Shown piece after piece: positions 21,218 through 34,000 of a stretch of 64,000 nt of DNA (position 1 is the stretch's first letter; every line of letters starts with the position of its first letter). The notes beneath the pieces are model-generated. The model saw only the letters and a list, made by a program, of their open reading frames with translations. It was not told where the DNA came from and did not search any database. Origin of the DNA: Gordionus sp. m RMFG-2023 (lineage: Eukaryota > Nematomorpha > Gordioida > Chordodea > Parachordodidae); the NCBI RefSeq assembly GCF_954871325.1, contig NC_088777.1, positions 27,753,366 through 27,817,365 on the forward strand, read 5' to 3'. The position numbers were made by a program, and so were the translations under genes.

Positions 21218-24030
21218 ATGAAGGAAACAAATGAAAATATGTATATGAAAGCTAGGGCGTTCCCTCCAAGCGACGCGCAGGGTGTAGACCTCCATTCTGT
21301 GAAAAGTAAAATAAAGGTCAAAGCAAAGAAGACAAGATTAGCAAGTTTGAAGATTGGTACACTTAAAGGTAAGACGAGAGAATTGGCATCAATGTTGAAC
21401 AAGAGAAATGTTGATATAGCGTGCATACAAGAGACGAAATGGAAAGGACAGAAGACTTTGATGATTGGAGATGGGTATAAATTGTACTATAATGGAATTG
21501 TTAGCAATAGGAATGTGTGGGCATCATTCTCAGTCAAGATCTAATCTCCGCAGTAGTAGAAGTCAACAAGATCTCTGATGGACTAATGAAGATAAAACTC
21601 TGCATTGGTCAATCAATACTACACATCCTTTCAGCATATGCTCCTCAAACGGGTTGCAAGGAAGAAGAGAAAGATGACTTTAAAACTACTAAGGATGACA
21701 TAATAGGTGGTGACTTAAATGGGCATGTGGGAAAAGCAAGAGATAGCTACAAAAGGCATCATGGTGGTTTTGGATACGGAGAAAGAAATGATGAAGGAGA
21801 GCATGTACTGAAATTTGCGCAAGCCTTCGACTTTGCCTTAATAAACACTTACTATAGGAAAAAGACAGTCATTTAATAACATATGAAAGTGGTACAAGGA
21901 AAACAGATAGATTACATGCTAATCTCTCGCAGAAGATTAAAAGATGTAATAGACTGCAAAGTCATCCCAGGAGAAGATATCGCCGCACAACACAAGCTAC
22001 TAGTCATGGATTTACAAATCTCAAATAAATCCACTCAAAATAAAATAAAACTGGAACCATGCATAAAATGGGGTAAATTAAAAACAATGACATACCTTTG
22101 CAATCAATGCAAACATTGAAACAATAGATTCCTCACAAGTCAGTGAAAAAATGTGGACAGACCTTCCATCGAGATTAATAGACACTGCTAAATCGACACT
22201 AGGCTTGACAAGGGGAGGTAACAATTCATACAAAAAACTATGGTGGTGGAATGTAGATGTACAAACCACTATAAAGGAGATGGTACAAATCCAAAAACCC
22301 AGATGACAAGACAAGATACAAAAAATCCAAGAGATTAGATACAAAGGCGGTGGCTAACGCCAAATCTATGGCATACAATGACATGTATGAAGAACTACAT
22401 ACCAAGAAGGGCAAAATAAATAATACAGATTAGCCAAACAGCGAGAAAAGAATTCTAGGGATATAAACGGAGCTCCGAAAGTAATCAAGAATAAAGATGG
22501 GAAATTGATAATAAAGGAAAAAGAAATAATGAATAGATGGAAAGAATATTTTCAGGAGCTTCTCAACTTTAATCCCCACATACTACATCTAGACGAACAC
22601 TCCCCCATGTCAAAACCTTGTACAACCTATAACAGAACAAGAAATAATCACATGCCTCAAGCATATGAAAAAAAAACAAAGCTAGGGGTCCAGATTATAT
22701 ACCAATAGAAAGTCTTAAAGCACTAGATGATGGAATAATTCTCCTCACAAATCTGTATAATAAAATACTGGGAAATGAAGAGATCCCTCAAAAATGGAGG
22801 TAGAGCTATCTAGATCCTATCTTCAAAAATAAAGGGGATCAACACAATTATCTACAGGGGCATAAAACTAATGTCACACTATCTAAAACTATACCAAAAA
22901 ATAATAGAAAAAAGATTAAGAGACATAATCGAAATAGGAGAGATTCAGTTTGGCTTTATGCCTGGAAGACCAACAACTGATGCTATCCACGTAATTAGGC
23001 AAATAAGTGAAAAATACAAGGAAAAGAACAAAAAGCTATACATGGTCTTTCTCGATCGAGAAAAGGCCTTCGTTAGAATCCCCAGAAAACTTATCTGGTA
23101 GGCGTTATGCCACAAATTCCCGAAAAATATATAAGAATAATACAGTATATGTATATGGGCCATACAACAATGGTCTGTAGCACAACAGGTACTTCAGCAG
23201 GCTTCACAATAGCCGTAGGAGTTTATCAGGGGTCGGCTCTCAGCCCACTTCTCTTCATTACAGTAATAGATGTATTAGCACAGTCTATACCTCAAACAGT
23301 CCGGTGGAATATATTTGCAGATGATATTGTGATACTTACCGAATCCAAGGATGAAATGAAAGAAAGATTGGTGAGTTGGATAAATATCCTAGAAAAGCAC
23401 TGACTAAAAGTGAATAGAGAAAAGACTGAGTATATGGCGATAGGAGGAGATGAAACAGAGAGTATTGATATAAATGAATGGCAGATATCGGCAATTGAAA
23501 GCTGCAAATATTTGGGCTCCACTATACAAACAAACGGCACAATAGAAAAAGAGATAAAATTAATCAAGGGTGGTTAAAGTGGAGATCTTTATCTGGAGTG
23601 CTATTTGATAAAAGAATCCACACAAATTAAAGGGAAAAATTTACAGTTCCATAGTACAACCAACTATTCTATATAGTTCGGAAACATGGCCAATTAAGGA
23701 TCAGACGAGAGAAGTTTACAAACTATGGAGATGAGAATGCTGAGGATGATTGCTGGGGTAACAAAGGTAGTGCCCATTAAGACTAAGTTAATGGTAAAAA
23801 GACTTAGGTAGGTGGTATGGGCACACAATGAGAAGGCCTATGAAATACATAGGAAATAAGGTTGAGAGTTTGGAAGTGATGGGCAAAATAAAAGAGGAAG
23901 GCCAAAACTTCAATGGGGCCATAAAGTTAGAGCCAATAAAAAGAAGTATAAATTAGATAAAAGAGATTGTATGAATAACATAGTGAAGAGAGATGTTGAA
24001 GGAGCTTACCACCAGAAAAGGTGAAAGCTA
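21218..24030 (+). pseudogene. RTE endonuclease-reverse transcriptase, broken
   Basis: The endonuclease start reads RLASLKIGTLKGKTRELAS, then VDIACIQETKWKG (catalytic Glu in QETKW). GGDLNGHVGKA (21,713) and later IDYMLISRR follow. Reverse transcriptase motifs are QFGFMPGRPTTDAIH (22,948), MVFLDREKAFVRIP (motif A, catalytic Asp), GVYQGSALSPLLFITVIDVL (motif B, 23,218) and FADDIVILTES (motif C, 23,310). KYLGSTIQTNG near 23,507 matches the end of the domain. At least six frame changes or stops interrupt it, including a stop after the motif A exon at 23,101. The clade call rests on motif wording, not a tree. Confidence 0.75.
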
Positions 24031-24064
24031 AAGAGAAAATAAAATAGTAATAAGATATATATAT

Positions 24065-24740
24065 CTTTCTAAATATTTTAAAAAAAATTCAAATTTTTAA
24101 AATTTAATTTTTTTATTTTTCCTTATTTTATTTCTAACTTTTTGCGATCTCTTTAAGTTATTTTTCTTTTCATTTTTTATGTCTTTTTTATTTATTTTCC
24201 GTTATTTTTTTCCTCTACTTTCATGTCATTCTAATAATCCTTTTTCCTATTATTTATATCACATAACATTTTTTGACTTTTTTTCTCATTATATTTTTTA
24301 AATTTCACTAATTTTTATTTTTCTTTGGAAACAACTGTTTTAAAATATTTTTTGCATATCAAATTATTTCATTAAAATTATATATATAGTAAGAAACAAA
24401 ATTTTATATCAATCATTAATAATTTCCCCTCTTATATATTTGGAATTTACTTTTTTTTAAATAAATCTTTGTATTCCTGTCTCTAAATGCTCTATAAAAC
24501 GGAATTAATTATTTTTTGTTTGACCCTTTTCCTAAGTCTTGAATATATTTCTCCTTTTTAACCTTTTTTTTTGATCGGACTTTTTCCTAGCCATTAATAC
24601 TTTTCCTTTTTTGAATGGAAAACCCTGCATACAATATATAATTAATAAAAAAATGCTTGTTATACCACAAAAAAAGACAATGTTTATATTATGTTATAAC
24701 ATTTACAATAATCTGTCAATAATAATAATAAATATCATAA
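24065..24740. other. Pyrimidine-rich spacer
   Basis: No gene. From 24,070 to 24,620 the plus strand is almost entirely T and C with A (TTTTTCTTTTCATTTTTTATG-type), a strong strand asymmetry. It lies beyond the 3' end of the minus-strand uL16m gene. Confidence 0.5.
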
Positions 24741-24746
24741 TTTATT
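24741..24746 (-). terminator. Candidate poly-A signal of the uL16m gene
   Basis: TTTATT on the plus strand is AATAAA on the minus strand, about 18 bases past the TAA stop of the uL16m reading frame. Close spacing is common in AT-rich genomes, but AATAAA also occurs by chance in such DNA. Confidence 0.4.
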
Positions 24747-24764
24747 CAAAATGACATATAGTAT

Positions 24765-25069
24765 TTAATGATATTTTCCAAGCCATTCGTAATCATAAAG
24801 GCTAAGCCAATTATAACAACCTTGCATTCGATTTCTAATAATAAACTCAAATGAATAAGGATTTAAATTAATTTTAGAAGATATTGCTTTATTCATAGTA
24901 GAATGCGAGAAAGCTTTAGCCTGAAAAGGGAGTACTTTAGCTAAATTGTTCAGCCAATCTTTGATCTCACCATATTCAACTTTTCCACCTACTTCAATTA
25001 TAATTCGCCCACTTTTAACTGGCGTAACATAGTGATGGATAGGAGCTTTCCCACCGCCCATTCTAAGTC
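24765..25069 (-). CDS. mRpL16: uL16m last exon
   Basis: Begins after TTATCTTTAAG with GA CTT AGA ATG, giving G-L-R-M across the junction, then GGGKAPIHHYVTPVKSGRII, EVGGKVEYGEIKDWL and LPFQAKAFSHSTM. It ends YDYEWLGKYH and TAA. The Met at 25,061 is internal, not a start. RMGGGK-HYVTPVK is the signature of the L16 C-terminal half. Confidence 0.9.
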
Positions 25070-28000
25070 CTTAAAGATAATAAAATTTAAGTTTATAGAT
25101 TAATTATATGTAGTGATACTATACAAGCCCAAGAGCTAAAAAGAATCGGCATGAGCATAGTAACCATGCAACTTATTAATTTTGGGCCGGACAAATTAGG
25201 CAAATTATTTTATCGGGTCGGACTGGATTTTTTAAAATTATTTAAATGTGCTATATTTTTCGGTAGGGCTAAAAATATCATGGGCCAGCCTTAAATTAGT
25301 TTCATTACCAATCTCTTTTTTAAATATTATATATCTTCAATCGTGTGGCAAAACCCCGTAACTTATTTTAAAATTGCATCGATAATAATATCTTAGCGTA
25401 AAGCAACTTTTTGACTTAAAAATTAAGATCTCATTAGAAATTTTACTTGGTTTTAAAAACAAAGAAATTAAATTAACTCAAGAGTAGTTTCAACTGTCAT
25501 TTTAATATATTTTCTCCTTCTATATTCGTCTTCCATTTTTTTTCTTATTTGTTTTTAAATGTTTTATTTCAAATTTGTATATATTTTTAAATTCATATTT
25601 TATTTTTAAATTATGTTTGAAAAATTAAAATTGATAATTTAAATTTAGGACTCTGCCGATATTTAATATCGGATCGGTAAAGATAGTTAGCGTTTTCAAA
25701 AAATATCGGAGGAGGCCGATGTTTAAAAAAACCGATCCGACCAATCTTAATTTTTTTTATTCTATAAATAATTTCATAATAATAAATTAATGAAAGGAAC
25801 TAATAAAAAGTAATTTATTTTTACACTTTTTTGTTATATTATCTGTAAAAAGAAAAGGATTTCAAAATATCTAACGAGTCATGTTCAATTAGTGCTCATA
25901 AACGCCTCGATATAGCCAATTTAAAAACGATTAACTCAAAATATTGTCCTGATTTTTTCCACAGATATCTGAAAGGTTTAATTAATTATTCGTGAAAGTT
26001 AGTTGGCTTTTTTAGAGTAGAAAATATATATATTTATGACATTGATACAAAGGTATATGGTAAATAAAAATCATTATAAATATCGGATCGGTGAAAAATT
26101 TGTGGATCACAGCTTTAATTTAAATACGGTATTATTAAAATATATATGCATTAGATAGAAGTCAAGGAAAAACAAAAAAAAGTAAATATATATTTTACAA
26201 AAGACGAAAATAAATGACTAATAGAAATGCTATATGGGTGATTCCATTTCAAATCGACCAAAAAAACGAGATTTTTGGCCGACCATCTCAAAAATGAATG
26301 AAACTTGGCATGTTAGTTATTTATGTTGTAAATGTTAATAAAATCAAAATTTTAGATTGCTAGCTCAACCAGATCCAAAGATATACGCTTTCAAAGTCGA
26401 AAATCGCGAAGTACATGATTTCATTAAATCTTGTTATTTTATAAATTACTTAAGATAGAGTTACAAATTATATATCATTTTATAGCCCTTAAAATTTTTC
26501 GAAAATATTTTTAAAAAATTAACATTGTTAGGAAGGGATTTTGTTTTGGTGTTAACATTCACTAAAAATGTTTATTACCCTTATATTAAACGATTTAATA
26601 AAAAATCTCGATAGCAATTTTTGTTTTTTTAATTTTATTTGAATTTTAATTATTTTTATAAATAAAAAAATGTAATATAGATGGCGTTATATTAATTTTT
26701 TTTATAATATATAATTTTTTATAAAAATATGTATAGTATTGTGATTAAAATTAAAAAATCAATTGAGTATAACCAAGAATGATGTCCGGGGGCGATATGT
26801 AAACAGACAGCCCATACAGATATTATTTTATTAACGCTATATTATAAAATAAACATATTTTTAAATTTTATATTCAAATTATTATAATTTTGCGCTTATT
26901 AATAGAAATTCCTAAGGCCATAATTTGTATATATATATCCTTTTATTGTTGTGGATCTACTATCGTTATTATTTGAAAATAACGATTTTATCAGCTTATT
27001 TTATTTTTTTATTCCTATCATCGCTACCAATCAATCATCATATATTTCAAAACTTAAACATTTTTTACAACCAAATGAATTTATGATTTATCTGAAAATT
27101 GTGCATTTATAATCCAAGACACTGTTCAAGGATTCCACTGGAATAATAATCAAGCCACTATTCATCATATGATAGCATATTATAATATTGGCAATATAGA
27201 AAACCTTAATTATATGGTAATATCAGAGTAACTTTAACATGTTGTATTTATACCAGACTAAAATGATAAAATTTTTGAACAATCAATTCAGCAAAAATCC
27301 AAACAAAATACATTACTGCTCTGACGGATCAGCTGCACAATATAAAAACAGAAATTTTTTTATAAATCTGTGTTATCATGAATCAGATTTTGGTGTAGCA
27401 GCTGAATGGCATTTTTCAGCTACATCCCATGGAAAAGGTCCATATGACGGCCTTGGCGGAACATTAAAAAGATTAGCAGCGGGTTCAAGCCTTCAACGCA
27501 TCAGTTCTGGACACATTTTAACGCCAGTTGATATATATCAATTTGCAAAACAAAACATGCCATCAGTAAATTTTACATATATGACCAACGAACAATACAA
27601 TTTACATGAAATTAAACTATGAGAAGATTCAATTTAGCTCGTCCCATTCCAGGAACTCGTGAAATACATGCTGTATTTCCTTTGAGTTTAAGTAAACTTA
27701 AATCAAAAATATTTCATATACAGAGGACTTACAAATTAACAATATCTCAAATGCCGTTTGTCTTTTGCCGATATTAAAAAATTCGTAACATGTGTTTATG
27801 ACGATTTTTGGTGGTTAGCCACAGTACTAAAAAAGAATGAAACTACTGAGGAGATATATATTTCCTTTTTACATCCCCATGGACCATATCCTTCTTTTAC
27901 CCCACAATTAAGGAAAAGATATGGTCCCATTAATCAAATAATAACCATAGTAGATCCTATTACAGTAACAGGATATACCTACAAATTATCGTCTCAAGAA

Positions 28001-31000
28001 ATTCTATTAATATGCACAAAATGGGATAAGATTAAAACAAGAGGTATTTATTTTTATATTGTTTGTGTATAAAATTTTAAAATATGTTTATTTTACAATA
28101 TAGCGTCCTAATAAAATCATATCTGTATGGGCTGCCTACTTACATATCGCCCCCCGACATCATTCTTGGTTATACTCAATTGATTTTTTAATTTTAATCA
28201 CAATACTATTCATATTTTTATTAAAAATTATATATTATAAAAAAATTTAATATAACGCCATCTATATTACATTTATTTATTTATAAAAATTTAAAAACAA
28301 AAATGGCTATGGAGATTTTTTATTAAATCGTTTAATATAAAGCTAATAAACATTTATAGTGAATATTAGCACCAAAAAAAATCCCTTCCTAAAAATGTTA
28401 ATTTTTAATTTTTACCGGAAATAAAAAAACACCTGAAATTTAATAATTTATTTTAAATATTTTCCAACGTAAAATTTTAAGGGCTATAAAATGACATATT
28501 ATTTGTAACTAAGTATTTTTTAAAATAACAAGATTTAATGAAATCCCGCACTTCGCGATTTTCGACTTAGAAGGCGTATATCTTTGAATCTGGTTGAGCT
28601 AGCACTCTAAAATTTTGATTTTATTAACATTTACAACATAAATAACTAACATGCCAAGTTTCATTCATTTTTGAGATGTTCGGCCGAATCGCTGGTCGAT
28701 TTGTCATGGAATTACCCATATAAATTTTGGATAATAGGCTAAATGGAACAGTTAAGTAATTTGAACGGCAAATTTCCAAGCAAATGTTCTAGCCAATATA
28801 AAATATTTTTTTGACATATTATATTTTTGTAAAAATTTGATATATAAGTTAATGAACTGTTGTAATTGATGAATCCAATCATTATCAACTAGTTTTGTAA
28901 CGAAGTTCGTTTTTTTATTTTTGACGATGAACGTGAATGCGTTCCTTACGAACGCGTTCGAATTTAACGTTCGTTCAATTTAAAAAATATTTTTATTTTT
29001 TTGAAAAATTTAATATTTCCGATTTTTTTTTAAAAAATGTATTATTTATATTTTTTAATCAATTTCAATTTTTTTAACACTAATCTGAATATTATTGTTT
29101 ATATTTTAATTTAATAGATTAGCATAATTATTTAATCCTCAACATCTGATTCTGAAAATCCAAAATCAGATGAATTATCATTACATGGCCAAATATGATA
29201 AATGTTTTACATTAACATCCTATATTGAAGGAACTAATCCAATGCTTATCAAGTGTAAAATGTGGCCAAAAAGTATATTGTCAAAATCTTCAGGTTCCAA
29301 TTTAAAACAACATTTGATTTTAATATTAATTATTTGATTTTATATGATATAACTAAGTTAAATCATTAAATTTAAAGAAATATTGCATTATTAAATTTAA
29401 AGAAATATTGCATTATTAAATTTAAAGAAATATTGCATTTGGGATATTTGACCCCAACAATAACGGTAGTTATTTTAAAATTAAAAAAATTAGTGGCCTC
29501 CAATATGGTGAATCATTGATAGACGCCGTATTAAATGGAATTAATAAAAGGTATTAAATCTATCACTCTCAATTAATTACATATATTTTATTTTTTTAAA
29601 GATTTGAACATATATATAAGGTCAATATGTTCTTTCTGCAATTATACATCCAGTATTCAAACTTCAATGGCCATGGATAAAACTTCCACAGAACTAACTT
29701 ATTAAAAATAAACTTAAAGTGTTATTGAAAAAAATGCTTTGAAAACCTTAGATAACTGTTAATTTCGAGATATCCTTTTTTTGTCGAGATTAGAGAATGG
29801 ATTGGAGGAGGATAACTTATCTCACTTTTTTGCAAATAACAAAACAATATGTTATTAATTAATTCTCCACGTTAAAAGAGCTGTTTATTAAGTATAATAC
29901 CGCAATCCCCTTATCTGCCCCTGTAGAGCGCGTTTTTAGTATAGCTAATGCCGTATTAACTGCCAAGGGTTCCTGTCTATCAGATAAATATTTTGAAAAC
30001 AATTGTTATTAAAATTTAATAAGAAAATTTTTTTAAATTATCAAAATAAAACTATATTATTTTTTAACATGGCTAAAATATAAGTTTTATTTATATTAAA
30101 TTAAATTTTAAAAAAATTTATCATAAAATTTTGAACGGTTTTATGAACGTGAACGTGTTCGTGAACGCGTTCCTTTTTTTTGAACATGAACTTGAACGCG
30201 TTCGATTTTTGTCAATGAACGTTGAACGCGTTTCTATTTTTTAAGAAATGTTTACAGCACTATTATCAACGGAAATTTTATTTTTGTGCCAAAATGTTTT
30301 ATTCATATGTTATTATGGAATATAAAAATATGTAGATTGATTTATATTTTCAATTTATGCTATTTAAATAACGCCACCTAGCTGATTAATTTTATTCAAA
30401 CTACATTCAAGGGTTTTCTTAGGACTATAAAATGAGCCAATCAAAATTTTAGAAAGCATTTTTTTTGGCAGACCCACTTTGAGACTCTATATATCCAGTT
30501 CTAGTATAGAGGGATTAATATTTTGGATTAGTCAATTACAATACTTCATTAACTTATATATAGAATTTTAACAAATCTGAGATGGTGGAATGACCTTATA
30601 TTAGATATCAAAAAGAGAGAATCGAACAGTTATATATTTGAACCGGATAAAGGTTTTTTAAAATTATAGCATAATTTGAAATTCAATCTAACTCAATTTA
30701 AAAAAATAAATAGTATAAATTTATATATGGCTGTTAAGTTTAGGGCTGTGCCTATATTAAATATTGAATCAAATCAGGACCAATTTATCGTTTTTTAAAA
30801 ATATTGGATCAGGTCGATGTTTTTAAAACTGATCCTACATTTTCATTGATTTTGTGTAATTTTTGATCTGTATAAAATTATTTAATATTTTATACATCAT
30901 TTATTAATATTAAATAAATAAAAGGAACCAAAATTCAATTATTTTAAAAGATAGAGTAGCTAAAGATTTGATAATATTTGCTATATTATCTAAAATACGA

Positions 31001-34000
31001 AAAGGATTTATAAATATCCAGGCATATTTAGTTGGCTTTGTTAAACGGCTCGCTTAGCTGATTTTTAAAAATGGCTAATTCAATATTTTAGCCCAAAAAA
31101 ATGACCTAAACATAAACATATTTTAAATGAGATGATTACCTGGAGAATAAAAAAAATACACTTTATCATTTGAGAAAGTTAGTTTTTTTAAAAAATGTTG
31201 GTTCAAAGACATATGGTAAATAAAAATCAATCTAAATATAGTATCGGTTAAATATTTGTAGACACGCTCTAGTTTATTATTTAATTTGTTTTTTTAACTC
31301 AACTTATTTTTTTAAATTGTTGTTTGCTTCATTTTTAAAAGTTTTAAAAAATATTTTTATGGGTCAATTAAAAAAAATATAAAGTATTGCGAAAAAAAAA
31401 CTAGGTTTTGCCAAAAGAAAAAAAAATTTTATTCCTGAATAATTCATCTTATGAATCTAAATCTGAACCGTTCATATTTTTTGAAATTCCTGTTTTTTTT
31501 AATTTTCAAGTTTTTTAAAATAATTTTGTGGGTCAATAAATTTAAAAATATATATTATAAATTATTTAAAATTTGAATGAAAACGGGAAAGGACCGATAT
31601 GAATTTCTAAACTGGAAAGAATTTATAAATTTACAAAAATAACCAAAATGGAATAAATTGTTTTAAAATTTAAAACTAAGAACCGAAATGGAACTGAGCC
31701 ATTATACTTAACGGTTCAACACCCTCTTTAAAACATGTGAAATAAACAATTTTTATTGGTTTTTGATACAAGGTTTTGTCATATTATAAGTACGCGTTTT
31801 CAAAAAGGCTATAAATGTGTTTAAAATGGTAAAGGTTTCGCCAAACGAAAAATAATCATATATTTTAATAATTGATTTTATGAGTCTAAATCTAAACCGT
31901 AATAAATATAGGCTCAGTTCAGGTTTAGATAAAAAATAAAGATTCAACGGTTCAGATTTAGATAAAAAGTAAAGATTCATGGTTCAAGTTCAGTTCGTAA
32001 AAAATAATAATATTCATTAGGTTTCAATCTTTAAAAACAGTTTGTAACCTTTTTGCAAAAAAACTTAAAGGATTTTTCATATTTTATCATTATTCCCTAA
32101 AAAATAATATTGAGCCGTATATATTTTCAAGATTCTCTTCTATCAAATTATACCTGTAAGGAAAAAGAGTAAATGATATGGTGAGAAGCTAAAATATGTA
32201 AAAACGGCGACTAAAATTTTTCAATAATAATCTTTAACAGTTATGAATTCACCCGGTTTTAATAGGCCTTTTTATAAGTTCCGGTTCAGTGTTTTGTAAG
32301 TAGTATGGTTAATATCGTTTAATGGTTCGGTTTAGTTCCTATTTTTTTTATCCTTTTTTAAATATATATGATTAAATGTATAAAATATCAGATTACATCA
32401 GTTTAGTGCAATGGTATTTAATTTTTTCCATAATATGTGAAATAATACCTTGACTTTTCTTTGACACCGGTTTCCAAGGTGGGTCTACCCTCCAAATAGC
32501 AAATATTTTTTGTTCTTTTATTTTTCTATTAATAATATTCCGTATCAATTCGAAATGATTATGTTTTAGATTACCACCATGTATAGCCTGTAAAAAAATA
32601 TCATATGTAAATTAGGCGTATAAAAAAATTATTCGATTCGAGATTAATAATATATAAAAAATTGACTAATAACAGATATTATTTATGAATATCTTAAATT
32701 AGCAAAAATAAGTATTATTAAAATACTGATTATGCCTGCCATCATGGGCGGGTCAAAAAATCAAACATTTGGCGGAGTGCATGAATAAAAAAATATCAAA
32801 ACGGGTTATTAAAACTATTTTAAAAGTCAAATACTAAATACTAATGTAAAAATTATACTATTTTAAATATTAATGTAAAAATTATTTTATAATTAATGTT
32901 TTTCAAAGTCAAATATGTTCTTACTTGATACCTTTGTTCAATATATTTTCCTTTCTTTTTACAATAAAACAGAAATGTATGACTGAACTTTTCTTAAAAA
33001 AAATATAAAACAATAATAATTTTTTATTTCTTTTTTTTATCTATATATGGTGAATTCCATATCAAATCAACCAAGGTTTCAACCCGACCCTTTTCAATTT
33101 TTTTTAAATTTTGCATACTGGTGGTATATACTATAACTAAGAAAAAAATGAAATTTTACCTCCCAAAAAGGCTTACCCGCTAAGATATGGGCGTTTAAAG
33201 CGCGGAAAAATGGTACATTTTTGACAAAAAGTGCCTCCTTTATTTTCAAATATCTCGCGAAATAATTAAGTTAGAAAAATAATTTAAATTTTATTATGTA
33301 GCTTAATAATAGTTCTTTAATATGACATAAAAATAAATATGATATAAATTTGATGAATGTCCAAAACCGGATGTATAAAACCGGAAATGGCCATAGAAAA
33401 AAAAAGGTATTTTTTTTTTCGAAAATTTTTTTCTATAGATAGATATAACACTGCTTTATATTTGTGCCAAATCCTAGCCTGGGATAAAAAAGGGTCTAGG
33501 AGTTATGACTCTTTATTAGGCTTAAATTGATCAAAAATATCTTCATTTAATGAATACTTATGAAATAATGTTTTTTTAAAAATTATGTCTAAATGATAGG
33601 CCCTAACTTTTTTTTATTTTTAATTGTTAACATATTGTGAGTGAATAGATTTGCATTCTTACGACCCAAAAACTGTGTTTTAGCAGGTGGTCCAGGTACA
33701 CATACCATGTGTATCTGCACACTACACCAAAATTTTAAGCTTATTTTAATAGGGGGAAAATTAAAACAGCTTACAAACAATAATGATCATTATAATTATC
33801 CTCCAATAAACGATTATAAACATTGTATTGCACAAAGTCTTTGCAATCCTGCCCAGCCTGGATGTTACTTCAATAAATGTAAATTTTGTCCTGGATCATC
33901 CCAAATAAAAGAAAGACTTATTATATTATTTGATACGAATTCAATAGATTATATATCATTTAAACAATGGTTGGTAGATAGAACTACGCTCAAAACGCTG

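Larger units (their letters stand above)
20999..24044 (+). mobile_element. RTE-type LINE, full length with target duplication, decayed
   Basis: An 18-bp duplication TAGTAATAAGATATATAT stands at 20,981-20,998 and again at 24,045-24,062. The 3.05 kb between is therefore one insertion event with both ends preserved. It opens with a tRNA-like segment, then an apurinic-type endonuclease and a reverse transcriptase in the order of RTE elements. Its 3' end has no long poly-A and runs into the ATAAGATATAT duplication. Many stops and frame changes mark it as inactive. Confidence 0.8.

Noticed and set aside
21019-21426. 135-codon minus-strand gene
   Set aside because: It lies antisense to the RTE endonuclease start, has no family likeness and ends in the tRNA-like head.
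24765-25061. A complete 98-residue gene starting at Met 25,061
   Set aside because: Family alignment shows this Met is inside RMGGGK of uL16m. The preceding bases are a splice acceptor.
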